Positions 23,601 to 35,735 of a DNA stretch of 64,000 nt are shown here, one piece after another. This DNA is from Maea johnstoni. Its lineage: Eukaryota > Annelida > Polychaeta > Spionida > Magelonidae. The stretch spans positions 50,958,577 to 51,022,576 of the forward strand of contig OZ012685.1 of the NCBI GenBank assembly GCA_963942565.1, written 5' to 3'. The stretch's first letter is position 1, and the number at the start of each line of letters is the position of its first letter. The notes beneath the pieces were generated by a model. The model saw nothing but the letters and a program-made list of their open reading frames with translations. It was not told the origin of the DNA and ran no database searches. Position numbers and translations under genes: made by a program.

Positions 23601-24618
23601 CAGTTATTGTATTATTATATTGCATTATTATTGTATCATATTGTTTATTGGCAACATCATATTGACATAAAATTACAAATGCAAGATATGAATTTAAAAA
23701 AAATCAGAACATAGAAGAATAGAAACAAATAGCTTTAACACAGAATATGCGGAGTAGTTACATAACCAAAAAAGTACCTCTCAGACATGTAAGATGTTAA
23801 CTATATATTATGCATCAAGGAAATTGATTGAGTAATATTCCAAACGGGAAGATATGCACAAGTGTGCGGTGTCACTGTACCGACGTCACAGGTATTGGTG
23901 GCGCCACCTTTGGCTTTTTGCATGGTGACAGAAATTATTTTATCAAGACCTTTCAACTTAATACCATTATGGTATGGAGTATATTGGTTATTTCCGTAGT
24001 TCCGACAATGATACATGTAATTTGTGAATTAAAGACTTAAAGCGTTTATTTGTTGTTAGTGTTGTCGATAATAGTGACACGTATTTATAGTTATGAAATG
24101 CGTATGGCCAAATTTCACTTAACAAAAACCAGCCTATTTCCTGTCATATCCCGCTATCGACATCCATCACTTATTCCAAGACGTCCTCACTCATTTCCTC
24201 CGCAGATTTGTGACACTGTGGGGTCTCTTCGCCGAGTGAATTAAGCTGTCTTGTCACTCTGTATAGATGTGTTATTTGTCACGACGCCGCAGACAATACC
24301 ATTGTGCAGAAAGTCCAGTGATAAAGACATCCGATCTGTTCTTTCTTTCGTAAAAAATCAGTGTATTCAATCATGTTTCTTGATTATGATTTACGTACTT
24401 TGATTACAATTTGCCTACCTCATCAGCGTTTTCCACTTCTTCTTTTTCTTATACATAATAGAAACAACTAGACACGAATAATTACAAAGATACGAAGTTA
24501 TTCACACTTACAGTGGTAGTCCCATAGAGGACAGGAGCTGGGTCAAATTGCAGATACAGCAAACTTTTACAAGTGAGGTAGAAAATGAGATCTCCCAAAT
24601 CATTTCCCCTCTTGAATC

Positions 24619-25111
<493 letters not shown>

Positions 25112-25616
25112 CATTGACTTTATCCCTAAGGTACAGAACGTACTATTACAAATGATCTTGTGACCTATGCCTGGAATTTCGTTTTTATCACATGTTTGCC
25201 ATATTGTGGCTAATCCATTGTTTCCTTCTTACAACATCCTTAGGTATCCGATGAAAACTTAATCCTGAGGTTCCACAGTAGCTATAGCAGTCATAGGCTG
25301 AGCAGTATTTTACCATTTTTTATCTAAAAACACTGCCCATTCAAGGAAACTACCTGAACATGCACCTTGCCCAATCCTTTTCCTGTACTAAAGCAGCCAG
25401 TGAGAGTGATGAATCCACTCACTGTATGCTCTGCACCTCACTCAGGGGTTGCTATGGGACCTGTTGCTATGGACCAGCAGGAAGGGGCTTAATACACAAA
25501 TTGCTGTTTAGGCCCAAATTAGCATGGGAGAATGGAAATGCAATCAGGAAGTGATTATGTGTAGTATAAAGGTAGTTCAAACAAGTTTTTGTACGAAACC
25601 AAAGCCTTCCTTTAAG
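25112..25616. other. Copy A sequence not matched in B, nothing recognised
   Basis: Between the AGT array and the rejoining point TTAATTCGGCAGGTTAGCTT, copy A holds about 500 bp that is not found at the equivalent place in B. A 64-residue open frame (25360-25554) shows no recognisable motif. Confidence 0.4.
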
Positions 25617-26005
25617 TTAATTCGGCAGGTTAGCTTTTGTGCTGTCATTGACCATATGTTTGAACTGATTATCTGGGATACCCACGGGTGTTCTCTTGCT
25701 TGAACAGCTTGGGTTGATTATGCTGAACCATCCATAGATAATATTACCAAGGGCAATTTATTAGTCTCTTCACAGCAGTTTACTGCATAAACATGGGTCA
25801 AATCAATCCTCAAATTACAGAATCCTCTTCCACTGTATGAATGGAATTATTCATTTATACAGAAATGAATACATATATGGAATTATCCATTATTTTTATA
25901 AGCTATAAGTAACAGCTGTTAGAGATACTGTTACCACGAGTGTCATATTGGTTACGGAAGTTAGCGATTCCACAGACCTTGTGCCTTGCAGATAGACGTG
26001 TACTT

Positions 26006-26264
26006 CAGTAAGGACATTTAATTCCTGCACCAGTCGACCGAACGTCTGCCTGTGTCTGGTTGTTCAAATACCCATTGATAATATGTAAAGAATGAGCAAA
26101 GCACATCAGTGACAAACGTAGTTTGCGAATCAAAGCTACGTTTAGTTGTGAGGACATTCAATTACATCCATGACCCAAAACTGGGTTACAATCGGACGTG
26201 CGGTCGTGTATTATGCTCGGGCTGCCCACGCATTTAGTGCAGGAATTAAATGTCGTCACTGTTT
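26006..26264 (-). mobile_element. MITE-1 copy 5, shared with copy B in the same orientation
   Basis: The ends ACATTTAATTCCTGCACCAG and GTGCAGGAATTAAATGTCG flank the usual body with GACCGAACGTCTGCC. The outermost bases are worn (AAGGACATTT and CACTGTTTA). It corresponds to 58371-58630 and therefore predates the A/B split. Confidence 0.88.
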
Positions 26265-26546
26265 AGCTATATAAAACATTAAGTTTTACACCACAGTGTG
26301 TACATCTAAACATCCACATACAATATCCTTTTATATAGGTTTAATGTCCCTCTCCGTATTTTCCCGTTTATTTCTGAAAGCATATTGCTTTAGCAAAAAG
26401 TAAGATTAACTGGTGTCTGCATGAAATTTTACATAAATATCTCCAAACTGTCCATATTCATTTGGTATTATATAATTGACTGAACATTCAATATGGTATC
26501 TCAAAATATACCATATTGAGTTTGACAGTTATTGTATCCGTTATGA

Positions 26547-26955
26547 GTTCACCAATAAGTAGAGTTGGAGGGCAGTCTCACAAAACTGTAATTTGCACTG
26601 GTAGGATTGCATATCGTTACCACGAAACGGTACGATACCGGTACCGGTACTTGCGAAACGGTACCAGTGGTAGCGGTATCGTTAACAGTGAAACGGTACC
26701 TCTGATCTCCGTAGCCTGATCGGCTTTTTACGACATTCAGTCGCTAACAAGTGTGGTTCTATTCCTCAATTCTATGACAAGAATCAATAGTAGAATTGGG
26801 GAACAGAACCAACAATAGCGACGAACATTGACGAAGTTAACCGAAGCAAGTGACCGCCACCACGCACTGCGAACGTGGGATGTTACATCGTATCGTATTT
26901 CCCGTATCGAATCGTATTTTCCTATCCGTACCCGAGTACCGGTATGCAACTCTAC
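26547..26955. repeat. Possible inverted-repeat element rich in GGTACC
   Basis: The left part holds GATTGCATATCGTTACCACG and ACGATACCGGTACCGGTAC; the right part holds GTACCCGAGTACCGGTATGC and AACTCTACTCACTGG. AGTAGAGTTG near the left edge and CAACTCTACT near the right edge are complementary. It is shared with copy B (about 58925-59590), where a MITE-1 copy is inserted inside it. Confidence 0.45.
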
Positions 26956-27039
26956 TCACTGGTCATCGAATAGGCAATTGGTGCTTTATGCAAAAAGGAA
27001 GGAAGAAGTGAGTTTTACGTGGATTTCAACAGCTTACGT

Positions 27040-27262
27040 CATATCGCGACGAGATAGAAACCAGGAACCGGGAGAAATTCCCTTCTTTTCACGAATAGTT
27101 CCAAGGTGTTTTTCAGTTGCAGAAAGACCAGAGACATCCTCCCACAACGCCACACATTTGTATAGCGACCAGGCTAACCCGCTTAAATTTGTGGGGATCC
27201 AGCAGTCTCGAACTTCGCGCTTGAGATCCATGCATTGTTAAACCACTAGGCCGCACACTCTC
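27040..27262 (-). mobile_element. SINE-2 (tRNA-derived), - strand; the LINE-free version of 59610-62638
   Basis: On the - strand the head reads GCGGCCTAGTGGTTTAACAA, an A-box-like motif, followed by a degraded B box (GTTCGAGACTGC). The body has AAGCGGGTTAGCCTGGTCGC, TGTGTGGCGTTGTGGG, TCTGCAACTGAAA and GGGAATTTCTCCCGGTTCCT. In copy B the matching SINE is split by a LINE, so this copy gives the uninterrupted arrangement (junction near 27055-27061). Confidence 0.78.
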
Positions 27263-28278
27263 CACACATAGATCCCGCTACGCATAGTATCTCTGCCACC
27301 ACACCGGTTCTATTTCGCGGAATATTTTGATGAGTGACGTCATTAAATGTATCCCATTGGTCAAAACGTGGTATGCACGCAACGCACGTGGTCAAAGTTA
27401 CAATTGACAATGACGTCATCCTCGCAGTGGCCTGTTTGCTGCGAGAGCGCTGGACGGCCGACTGGCTCAGATTGATCAATTCAGGACTTTTCACCGCACT
27501 TTCTCATGAGCTATCGCAAAAAGTACTGAAGCATTACACCCGAAATATTATGGATATCGTAGTTTCCTCAATTACAAATAGACTGAATGGCGAATAATGC
27601 ACGGGAGCTTTAAAACTGGTATAATTTTGAAATTGTACCATGAAACAGAACGAAATTTCAAAAACATGCAGAGTGATTAGATGCATGGGGGCAGAGATAC
27701 TAGTCGTGTAGCAATCCAGAGGAACACGGGATCGCTGTGTTGCAGATTGTAGGCCGCAGTGTATCCCCTACCTTTGGTGCAGGCATGTAGCATAGCGTAA
27801 CACTATATTATCTGTTTTCCTCCTACAAGTGGACATCTACTCCAAAGCATACGTTACCCGCTAATACTTTTTTCCATATACCTCCTCGTGATCAAAGAAA
27901 TATGGCCGGATAAATCACATCATTTTCTAATAAGCCCTAGAGAGTGGTCGAGATAATCTTCGATAATGCTGGTAAATCATAGAATAATGACCAGTGATAT
28001 GACAGAAAGTGCCTGCAATGACCATTTTGGGTGAAGGACGGGTCACAGATGAAATGAAAAAAGTACATTTATGTTTGATATAGAAAGAGCAGCCAGCGTC
28101 TTGTTATTTCACAAACATATTTTGTTCCCCTTTGATATTTTGAGCAGATACTATAGATCTGGTTAATATGCCGTGGCCGAGATTTGCCGATTGGGAACTT
28201 TTTCCGAACTTGCCGAATTTTGATTCACCGATCGTGATCGCACGTGATTGGTTAATCAAGCACAGCCGTTAGTAGCAT
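27263..28278. other. Unique-looking sequence, partly shared with copy B
   Basis: 27760-28210 matches 62640-63090 closely, while 27263-27750 is missing from copy B (the SINE-2 head there joins TGTATCCCCTACGTTTGG). A short open frame (27334-27597) has no recognisable domain. Confidence 0.45.
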
Positions 28279-28490
28279 TTAACCCTTCCAATGCTGAGGC
28301 TACTTTCATCCGAAGCACAAGAACGCAAAGATTTCTGAAAACCATCTAAACCCTGTCATGTTGGTATTCATTTGAAAGCTCTTGCTAAGTACTCTCAAAT
28401 GAGTACCATATGCCAGGGTGTTGGTCATTTTTCTGCTTTTTTTCGTCATTTTGTATTGACAAAATTAGCCACCAGCAGCAGAAGGGTTAA
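28279..28490. mobile_element. TTAA-1 element (piggyBac-like MITE), copy A only
   Basis: It is bounded by TTAACCCTTCCAATGC (28279) and GCAGAAGGGTTAA (ends 28490). The flanks AGTAGCAT and GAAGATGATCTTTATCG correspond in copy B to AGTAGTAC-TTAA-GAAGTTGATCTTTATCG with a single TTAA at 63375-63378. This is a clean filled/empty pair with target-site duplication of TTAA. The element is 204 bp between the TTAA copies, with no coding sequence. Confidence 0.88.
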
Positions 28491-28942
28491 GAAGATGATC
28501 TTTATCGCGTTTCTAAATTCATTCTTGAAGCATGTATTGCCTTTAAAAGTTTTACTATTTACCAAACGATTATAAATGTGTGCGTTTGATGTGTACGTGT
28601 GTATTTGTTTGTTGGGGCAGCCATTATAGATTTTAAAGGTCACGGTGTGTATGTCTACCCAATATGACAAACGCTGGATGTCGCCATCATCAATGAAACT
28701 AATTCGGATATTCATGTATAACCGACTAGCTTATACTTTGAGGGAGTTGAAGTCTGATAAATTATCAAAGGAGTAACATATCATGTCGGAAAGGACTGTA
28801 GTACGCCGAAATTTATCTATATGCAAAAACTAAACATTGTAAGTTGTAAATAATCTTACGTTTTCGGGATAAGAACAGTAACACTCTTGACCGCTTCATT
28901 TATACACATTGTGATGCAGCTAAGGGCTAAATATAGTAGAGT

Positions 28943-29180
28943 ATAGACGTAAAATTCCTGCACCAGTCGAACAAACGTAGTACAAACCCATGGATTAACC
29001 GTCAAAAAGTAAGCCAAGCACATCGATAAGCCAAGTAGCTCGCAAATAAAAGCTACGTTCAGTTGAGAGGTCATCCATGCATCCTAGCCCAGGAAACTGG
29101 GTGGCAACCGGGCGTGCGGTTGTGTACTGTGCCCCGGGTGGTCCATGCATGTAGCTCATGAATTAAATATCGGCACTGTA
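28943..29180 (-). mobile_element. MITE-1 copy 6, worn
   Basis: TAGACGTAAAATTCCTGCACC at one end and TGAATTAAATATCGGCACTG at the other, with a shortened GAACAAACG segment. It lies in a 1.2-kb segment (about 28655-29885) that copy B lacks. Confidence 0.82.
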
Positions 29181-29337
29181 CAGTATGTCATATGTTAATC
29201 ATGTTCAAAAGACTGTTGAGATGGACAGCCTGTCCATATAAAGAGACCAATCCAAAAAATACAATTGATGAGAAAAGTATCATCATATTTTACCATTTAA
29301 TGATGATAATAACTTCAGCAACATACCTTTGTACACA

Positions 29338-29593
29338 TACAGTGCCGACATTTGATTTATGCACTTAATGCATGGTAGTCCAGGCATACTACACGACCGC
29401 ATGCCTGATTGCCACATAGTTCCTTGGCCTGGGCATGGATGACTTCAAAACTAAACATAGCTTTGATCCACAAGCTACGTGGGTCATTGATGTGCTTGGC
29501 TTATTTTTTGACATGTTGTCCTAGGTTGTTTGTACAACCAGGCACTTACAGGCGTCCGGTCGAATGGTGCATGAATTAAATGTCGGTACTGTA
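29338..29593 (+). mobile_element. MITE-1 copy 7
   Basis: The ends TACAGTGCCGACATTTGATT and GAATTAAATGTCGGTACTGT are well preserved, and the central hairpin motif (TAGCTTTGATCCACAAGCTA) is intact. It lies in the segment missing from copy B. Confidence 0.9.
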
Positions 29594-29935
29594 AGGTCCA
29601 TCTGCATGTTACGAATAGTTCTATACAACTTGGCAATTATTTGACTGCAACACCATATGCGTACTAACATTATTACCGGCTGTGTATGCTTACATAGCAT
29701 TAGCTCCAATCTTTACTCCAACAGGAGGATAGAAGGGAATGCCATTAGTTGCCACCTTTTCTGTTGCTAGAGGCTAGATCATTATGGGCCCCAATACATG
29801 TTACTTGATTGTAATTATATAGTGATAAAGTACTATATTTTCTTTACAATTTCACAAATTTTCCACATACAGTCCAGGTAGTCTAGCCATCTCTTCAGGA
29901 GACCTTTTTTATAACTTTATTGCTCTAAGACATGG

Positions 29936-30197
29936 TACAGTACAGACATTTAATCCCTGCACCAGTCGACCGGACGTCTGCTAGTGACTGGTCGTAAAAA
30001 CACCCGTGGATAACATGTCAGAAAATAAGCCAAGCACATCAATGACCCAAGTAGCTTGTGAATCAAAGCCACGCTCAGTTTTGAGGTTATCCATGCATCC
30101 GTGCATGTAAAACTGGATTGCAATCGGGCGTGCGGTCGTGTATTTTGCCCGGGTTGCCCCTGCATTTAGTGCAGGAATTAAATGTCCGCACAGTGTA
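29936..30197 (-). mobile_element. MITE-1 copy 8, copy A only with an empty site in B
   Basis: TACAGACATTTAATCCCTGC...GTGCAGGAATTAAATGTCCG lies between GACATGGTA and TATATACGATAATG. Copy B reads GACACGGTATATATATACAA at the same position (about 63591-63610), without the element. Confidence 0.9.
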
Positions 30198-30313
30198 TAT
30201 ACGATAATGAAAGTAAACATACATATTTGTAAGATAGCTTTGGTTTCATCACTCCTATAGATTGTGAAGAACTTGGTATATTGGAGCCCATTTGCCCAGA
30301 ACTTTGGGAGACG

Positions 30314-30543
30314 TTAACCCATTGACTTTAACAGTTCCTCTAGAAAGTATCGTCTGCTACTTTCATACTTTTGAGAATAACTTGTGAATAAAGCTAAAGG
30401 TCACAAGAAATTTGAAGGAGAGTTGTTGTCTGACTTCTAAGTAACATTTTTCCTTCAAATACTTTCCAAAAAATGCTTTTGTTGGATAAATATTTACAAA
30501 ATTGTCAGGCCTGTTTTGGCCGCTCTGATTGTAAATGGGTTAA
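30314..30543. mobile_element. TTAA-2 element, shared with copy B
   Basis: It is bounded by TTAACCCATTGACTTT and TTGTAAATGGGTTAA, about 220 bp between the TTAA copies and non-coding. The B counterpart 63720-63948 has the left end decayed to TTAACCTATTTACACT. A further family member is at 37222-37452. It is a piggyBac-like MITE by target and termini. Confidence 0.75.
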
Positions 30544-30594
30544 CGTGTGATAGCAAGGCCGTCTGGCGAGAGACAGTGAGACTTGTACGAGACG

Positions 30595-31149
30595 AATGAA
30601 TTAGGTTTAGGACTAGTTAGACCGCTCAAACTCCCCAGATACTCCCCCGAGAACATGGAAAGTGTTTTAGCATAAGTGCTCGAGCAGGTACCGTCTTGGG
30701 GCGGCGAATATACACTGTTGCTTGTCAAATGCAATGTCTTTACAAGGCAAAACAGACTTGTTAATGTGTTTCCCAATAAGATTGAGCCGGGCATCTATTG
30801 GATCGACTTAATTGCGAATCGCCCTTGGGAATGGATTGACTTTACAATACTGCCAAGTTTAGTGTTTCGCTAGTCATTAGATGTATAATGAGAGTTCTGT
30901 ACTGAATTGGAGACGAACGGCGCTTACTCACTTTCTCCCTCTCTCTCTTTTGCCCATTCAACCAAAAATGCTATTAGTTGAACAAGGAATTACCATATCA
31001 TAGCATACTGAAAGGCTACTCTTTTTAATATATAGAGGGCATTAAACTGCGTCTTAAACAGTTCACCTTCATACGAAAAGATACATGATGTAACAGATAA
31101 ACAAGGAAGCCAATGTACGATGTTGATCTAGACCATATAAATCTACACC
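30595..31149. other. Sequence beyond the known end of the A/B match
   Basis: Copy B reaches the window edge here, so whether the duplication continues is unknown. Short open frames (30540-30873) show no recognisable domain. Confidence 0.4.
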
Positions 31150-31325
31150 ACCATTACTGCCTGGGTTCGAATCCTGACCGGGGCAAGTGGGAAGGTTGCC
31201 AGTGACTTGGGGATAGGCGGTGATTTTTGCTTGGTACTCCGGTTTCCCCCGTCAGTTACAATCACAAGTCAGGACTTCGTCGCAATTTGGCAGAAAGAGT
31301 GACGAAATTCAAAATACCAAATTCA
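31150..31325 (+). mobile_element. SINE-1 3' portion with B box
   Basis: GGGTTCGAATCCTGACC is the B box. The body AGTGACTTGGGGATAGGCGG, TACTCCGGTTTCCCC and the tail ACGAAATTCAAAATACCAAA follow the better copy at 53851-54092. The A-box end is missing or unrecognisable. Confidence 0.75.
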
Positions 31326-32654
31326 AAATCTACCCCACCAACGATCTCGATTGTCACAAATTATGATTTTAACGTGTAGAGGGCTTTAATTTGACTCGTT
31401 GTACAGAAATTAATTTGCGGTTTAGCTAAAACTTCTCCTATCATATGCCTAGGTGTGATTCATTCCCTACGTGATGGACATCGTAGAGCTGCACTCACCA
31501 CTCACGAACTCAAGTGGCTCCAGCGCCGAGGCAGGCGAGCCGATCCGAAGTTGAAAAGTCGTGAACTCGCCTAACACAGAACACCGAACACACTGTCATA
31601 TCTTGTTTACAATTCCCGATGTATACAGGCAGTGTTGAGCGATATACTGACCTTTGTACCCCTATATAGAAATCAATATGTAAATATAGTCCGATTAATG
31701 ATATGTATTCTTCTATGCAAGCACATTTTAAAATGAAATAACCATGTAAATATTAGCAAATCTCAATTAGTATTTCTTTCTTCATTGGTGGACTGAATAA
31801 TGATTATTTCTTTTGAAAAAACGCGCGTCCATGAGCTCATGAGTCGAAATGGTGGTTAGCTCATGAGTTGATCTCCCTCCATCAGGTGCAGCTCTGGGAC
31901 ATCGACATTTTGTCAGGTAAATGAGTCTGCTGCATGTAAACGGCACCTGTCGATGTGTTCCATCGATCATCTGTCAGAAGCCACGCCACAATCTTGTCTG
32001 TCCAGGCTAGGATACTGGTGACGCACTCAAAATAACCCATCTCTTCAGTGGTAAAAATAGACAGTAGCCTACCGGTCCGTTTCTACAAAAGAAATGGAAT
32101 GGGCTAGTTGAAGTATATGTTTACTGGCCCAGAAGGTCTACTAAATATTCTGACCACATCGATATAGTAAGCATCACATTCAGTTGCACATTTCCTCTAC
32201 ATTATATTATAACTGTCACAATTCATAAATTTAGCACAATTAACCTTGAATGTTCAGTTATGAAATGGCTGTTGGCTACCACTTTGGTTATAAAAGTGAT
32301 ATGGACCGCTACTTTTTCTGGTGGACCACTAATCTATTCATTTTGATGGACCATCTTACCTGACCAAGGCTTAGCAAACTATGTCCGTGCACAGTGTCTC
32401 CTAGTTTAGCACTCTTGTCCCCTTTCTGACAATGGATATCAATTCCCTGAGGTCTTGGTGTTTCAGCTATAAGTTCTTTTGTAACATAGCTGCTTGATCA
32501 TACTGAATAGGACCACAGTTTCTAATTTGCACTGTTTTACCTCGTGACATTTTCTTGATCAATAAAAGCTACATTTGATTTGTAAATACAATGCACGTCT
32601 GCTAAATATATTAGGCAAGGGCAACTGGATGGAAAATTTAGAGTTCCTGCAAGA
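31326..32654. other. Intergenic, nothing recognised
   Basis: AT-rich, with small open frames lacking domains. No repeat shared with the rest of the window was noticed. Confidence 0.5.
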
Positions 32655-33080
32655 TAATACCTTTTATTATACCTCACGTGAAGATTCTTGATTATGGTTG
32701 GTCAAGGGCCATGGATTAATCGTCATGATTTCCTCACTCCTTGGTGACAGGTTGTTGCCCTTAACAGCTCATGAAATAGTTGAAAATTTCTCGGCAACAG
32801 CCATGAATTAGTTGAATAATTAACCCTAGCCCGAAGAATAATGCCCGAACACCTAAGGAGTTTGCCGAGTGACCTACTGGCGAAACTAGTTCAACAAGGC
32901 AGACGACGAGTATTTATCCAAAATATCTGGTGTTTTTCCCCCTTTTGTGTTTTGTATTTGTTCGGTATAATGAAACAGATATGACATCCGTATGGGGTTT
33001 CCACCAGGAATAACTTCCTCTCAAGAGGATTGTCTCTCGGGGAAGTAATTCCTGGTGGAAACCCCACAAGGATGTCATAT
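32655..33080 (+). repeat. Longest copy of the palindrome-ended repeat
   Basis: ACCTCACGTGAAGATTCTTG...GGTTGGTCAAGGGCCATGG, then CCCGAACACC, TTTGCCGAGTGACCTACTGG, and the palindrome 32979-33080 with arms ATATGACATCCGTATGGGGT and complement. The first half recurs reversed at 48669-48880 and the second half at 11307-11602. This suggests one roughly 430-bp non-coding mobile unit. Confidence 0.7.
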
Positions 33081-33083
33081 TTG

Positions 33084-33089
<6 letters not shown>

Positions 33090-33168
<79 letters not shown>
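33090..33168. repeat. (TA)n microsatellite abutting the palindromic repeat
   Basis: About 79 bp of TA repeat starting just after GTCATATTTGTATATTT. Confidence 0.95.
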
Positions 33169-33171
<3 letters not shown>

Positions 33172-34083
33172 TATATCTATTTATCTTCGAAAATTCCAGA
33201 TCAAGGTTGCACTATAGATATAAATTTGTTTACCGATATCCTTCTGCACAACACCCGAAGTTAAATATTCCCTGCGGAGTGATACGGTAACAGTAGAGCA
33301 CAGTGACCAGAGAAGGAGGCGGAGGAATACACGGTAAAAGTAATTTGTTTTTGAAGCGGTCGCCTGCAGAGACAAACCTCTTAAATCGCACTGGCCTTGT
33401 GGTAATTGAAACTTCAGTGGCAACCCGGATCATGCAAATTGACATTATTCCCCATCAATGAAGATCTACATAGAAACCCCTCTATCGACACAATACTACA
33501 TTCATCACTCTGTGTTCTAGGTATTGGCGTTTTCTTCCCGGAAAATCACATTACAGGGCCTAGAGATATGGTGTGTGGTGAAATCTATGAGGGGAAGGGG
33601 GTATTCTCTTAAAGGGGTCTAAGAGGGGCTGACGTCTTTCTCCCTCGTTACCAAACTCACTAGATCAAGGGAAAAAGATGTAGGAGATGTTTCAGTGAAA
33701 GTGCTCACCGGAGCACATACTTCTGGTGAATACGCCCACTCAAGGACGCCCTACCTCTCTCACTTACTCCCCACGTCAACCCTCTGAATAGTCTAAGAGT
33801 CTGCCCTGATGGCCGTGTGGTCAAATGAATGAATGCATGGAGGCAAAAAGGCACATCGGCACACAAAGGCCATTAAGTGCCTTAAAGTTTTTCCGAAAAG
33901 TGGTCCTTTCTCACTGTTTAAGAACAATGACAGAGCATATTGTTTCTAGGTGAAAGAAGAATGATTATAGGAAGGGAAAGAGCAGAGCCTTCAAATCCAA
34001 AGAGAACCAAGGGTTCCTTTAGATGCATGGTATCCATAGACAGATCCACACATCCCCCTTCTTTTATAAGACGAGCAGCATGC
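33169..34083. other. Intergenic, SINE-1 head trace only
   Basis: The only recognised piece is CTGCCCTGATGGCCGTGTGG near 33803-33822, the SINE-1 head. Open frames here have no domains. Confidence 0.45.
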
Positions 34084-34297
34084 TACAGTGACATTTAATT
34101 TCTGCACTAAATGCATGGGTAGCCGGGCATAATACATGACCGCACTGCAACTAAAAGTTGCTTTGTTTCACAGGCTACGTGGGTCAACAACGTGTGTGGC
34201 TTATTTCTTTTAACATGTAACCCATGAGTGTTTGTACAACCACAGGCACTGGCAGACGTCCAGTCAACTGGTGTAGGAATTAAATGTCTGTACTGTA
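34084..34297 (+). mobile_element. MITE-1 copy 9, internally shortened
   Basis: TACAGTGACATTTAATTTCT opens and GTGTAGGAATTAAATGTCTG closes the element. About 45 bp of the left-centre body (the CCGATTGC to GATGACC part) is missing compared with the consensus. Confidence 0.88.
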
Positions 34298-34369
34298 CAC
34301 CCGCTTAGGGTTTCTCTGGAAGGTGCCAGCTACTATTGCACACCATTGAGTAGACCAAGAGTGTGTGCC

Positions 34370-34950
34370 CATTGCGTGGTGGCCGTGTGGTCAAAAACAT
34401 TGCAACTTACCTCGAATATCCCTCGCCACTGAAGACCTGCCCTGATGGCCGTGTGATCCAACTGCGTTGCCACTGACTGCTAGCTGTCTCCCACCACTGA
34501 GGGCCTACCTTGATGGCCGTGTGATCTAACTGCGTTGCCATTGACTGCTAGCTGTCTCCCACCTCTGAGGGCCTACCTTGATGGCCGTGTGATCTAACTG
34601 CGTTGCCACTGACTGCTAGCTGTCTCCCACCTCTGAGGGCCTACCTTGATGGCCGTGTGATCTAACTGCGTTGCCATTGACTGCTAGCTGTCTCCCACCA
34701 CTGAGGGCCTACCTTGATGGCCGTGTGATCTAACTGCGTTGCCATTGACTGCTAGCTGTCTCCCACCTCTGAGGGCCTACATTGATGGCCGTGTGATCTA
34801 ACTGCGTTGCCACTGACTGCTAGCTGTCTCCCACCTCTGAGGGCCTACCCTGCTGGCCGCGTGATCTAACAGCATTGCCACTGAAGGCCTGCCCTGATGG
34901 CCGTGTGATCTAACTGCGTTGCCACTGACTGCTAGCTGCCTCCCACCACT
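34370..34950 (+). repeat. 68-bp minisatellite made from a SINE-1 head
   Basis: About eight tandem units read CTACCTTGATGGCCGTGTGA + TCTAACTGCGTTGCCATTGA + CTGCTAGCTGTCTCCCACC + TCTGAGGGC. The segment TGATGGCCGTGTG is the A-box part of the tRNA-derived SINE-1 head. The last unit runs on into GGGTTCGAATCGC (B box) and GCCAGTGACACG of the SINE body near 34950-35000. Neighbouring units differ at few positions (CCACTGA/CCATTGA, ACCACTG/ACCTCTG), in patterns suggesting recent amplification. Confidence 0.9.
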
Positions 34951-35100
34951 GAACGGGTTCGAATCGCATCATGGGCATGTAAGAAAGCTGCCAGTGACAC
35001 GTTTCTATTGAAGCCTACGGCTAACGCCCTCCCTCTCTTACTTACTTCCGACGTCAGCCTTCTGACTGGTCTAAGGGACTGCCCTGATGGCCGTGTAGTC
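34951..35100 (+). mobile_element. SINE-1 body following the minisatellite, and a second SINE-1 head
   Basis: GGGTTCGAATCGCATCATGG is the B box, followed by GCCAGTGACACGTTTC. Near 35070 another head, CTGCCCTGATGGCCGTGTAG, starts and is cut off by the CATGCATG-family repeat. Confidence 0.7.
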
Positions 35101-35103
35101 TAA

Positions 35104-35262
35104 GCCCGTACAAAAAGTTTCATGCATGAAAAGTTAATGAAGATTTCATTTTCGTGCATAGAAATTTCATATTTTCTTGCATGAAAACGAAATTTTCGTG
35201 CATGAAAAGGATATGTCCTTTTGCATGAAAATGAATAATTCTCCCCTGGCATGATTTTTTTC
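35104..35262. repeat. CATGCATG-family repeat, copy 4
   Basis: CCGTACAAAAAGTTTCATGC at the left end, then repeated TGCATGAAAA and TTTCGTGCAT blocks, ending in TGGCATGATTTTTTTCCCC. Confidence 0.6.
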
Positions 35263-35475
35263 CCCAGCAATTTGCGTATGTGATTGGGCTGTACTCAACT
35301 TCATGCATCGGATTTTCACCCATGAAGGACAATAAGAGACCGAAATTCAACCAGTGTACGATTTTCGAGAATGTTTGTCATGCGCAGTCGTCTAATTGGA
35401 GTGTGTGTGTGTGTGTGTGTGTATTGCTGTGTGCAGTGTGCGTTCAGTATACGATATACTGCTAGCTTTTCTCAC

Positions 35476-35735
35476 TACACACCAGATATTTCATTCCAGC
35501 ACCAGTCGACTGGACATCTGCCAGTGACTGGTTGTACAAACACCCTTGGATAACATGTCAAGAAATAAGCCAAGCACATCAATGACCCAAGTAGCTTGCA
35601 AATCAACGCTATGTTCAGTTTTGAGGTCATCCGTGCATCCATGGCCAGCAAACTGGGTTGCAATCAGGCGTGCGGCCATGTATTATGCCCGGGCTGGCCA
35701 CGCTTTTAGTGCAGGAATTGAATGTCGGTGCTGTA
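35476..35735 (-). mobile_element. MITE-1 copy 10
   Basis: TTTCATTCCAGCACCAGTCG (worn left end) to GTGCAGGAATTGAATGTCGG, with the consensus body and the CTAGTGAC-like GCCAGTGACTGGTTG segment. Confidence 0.88.

Noticed and set aside
34370-34950. CRISPR-like array
   Set aside because: The units are contiguous 68-bp repeats without unique spacers, derived from a SINE head, in an animal genome.
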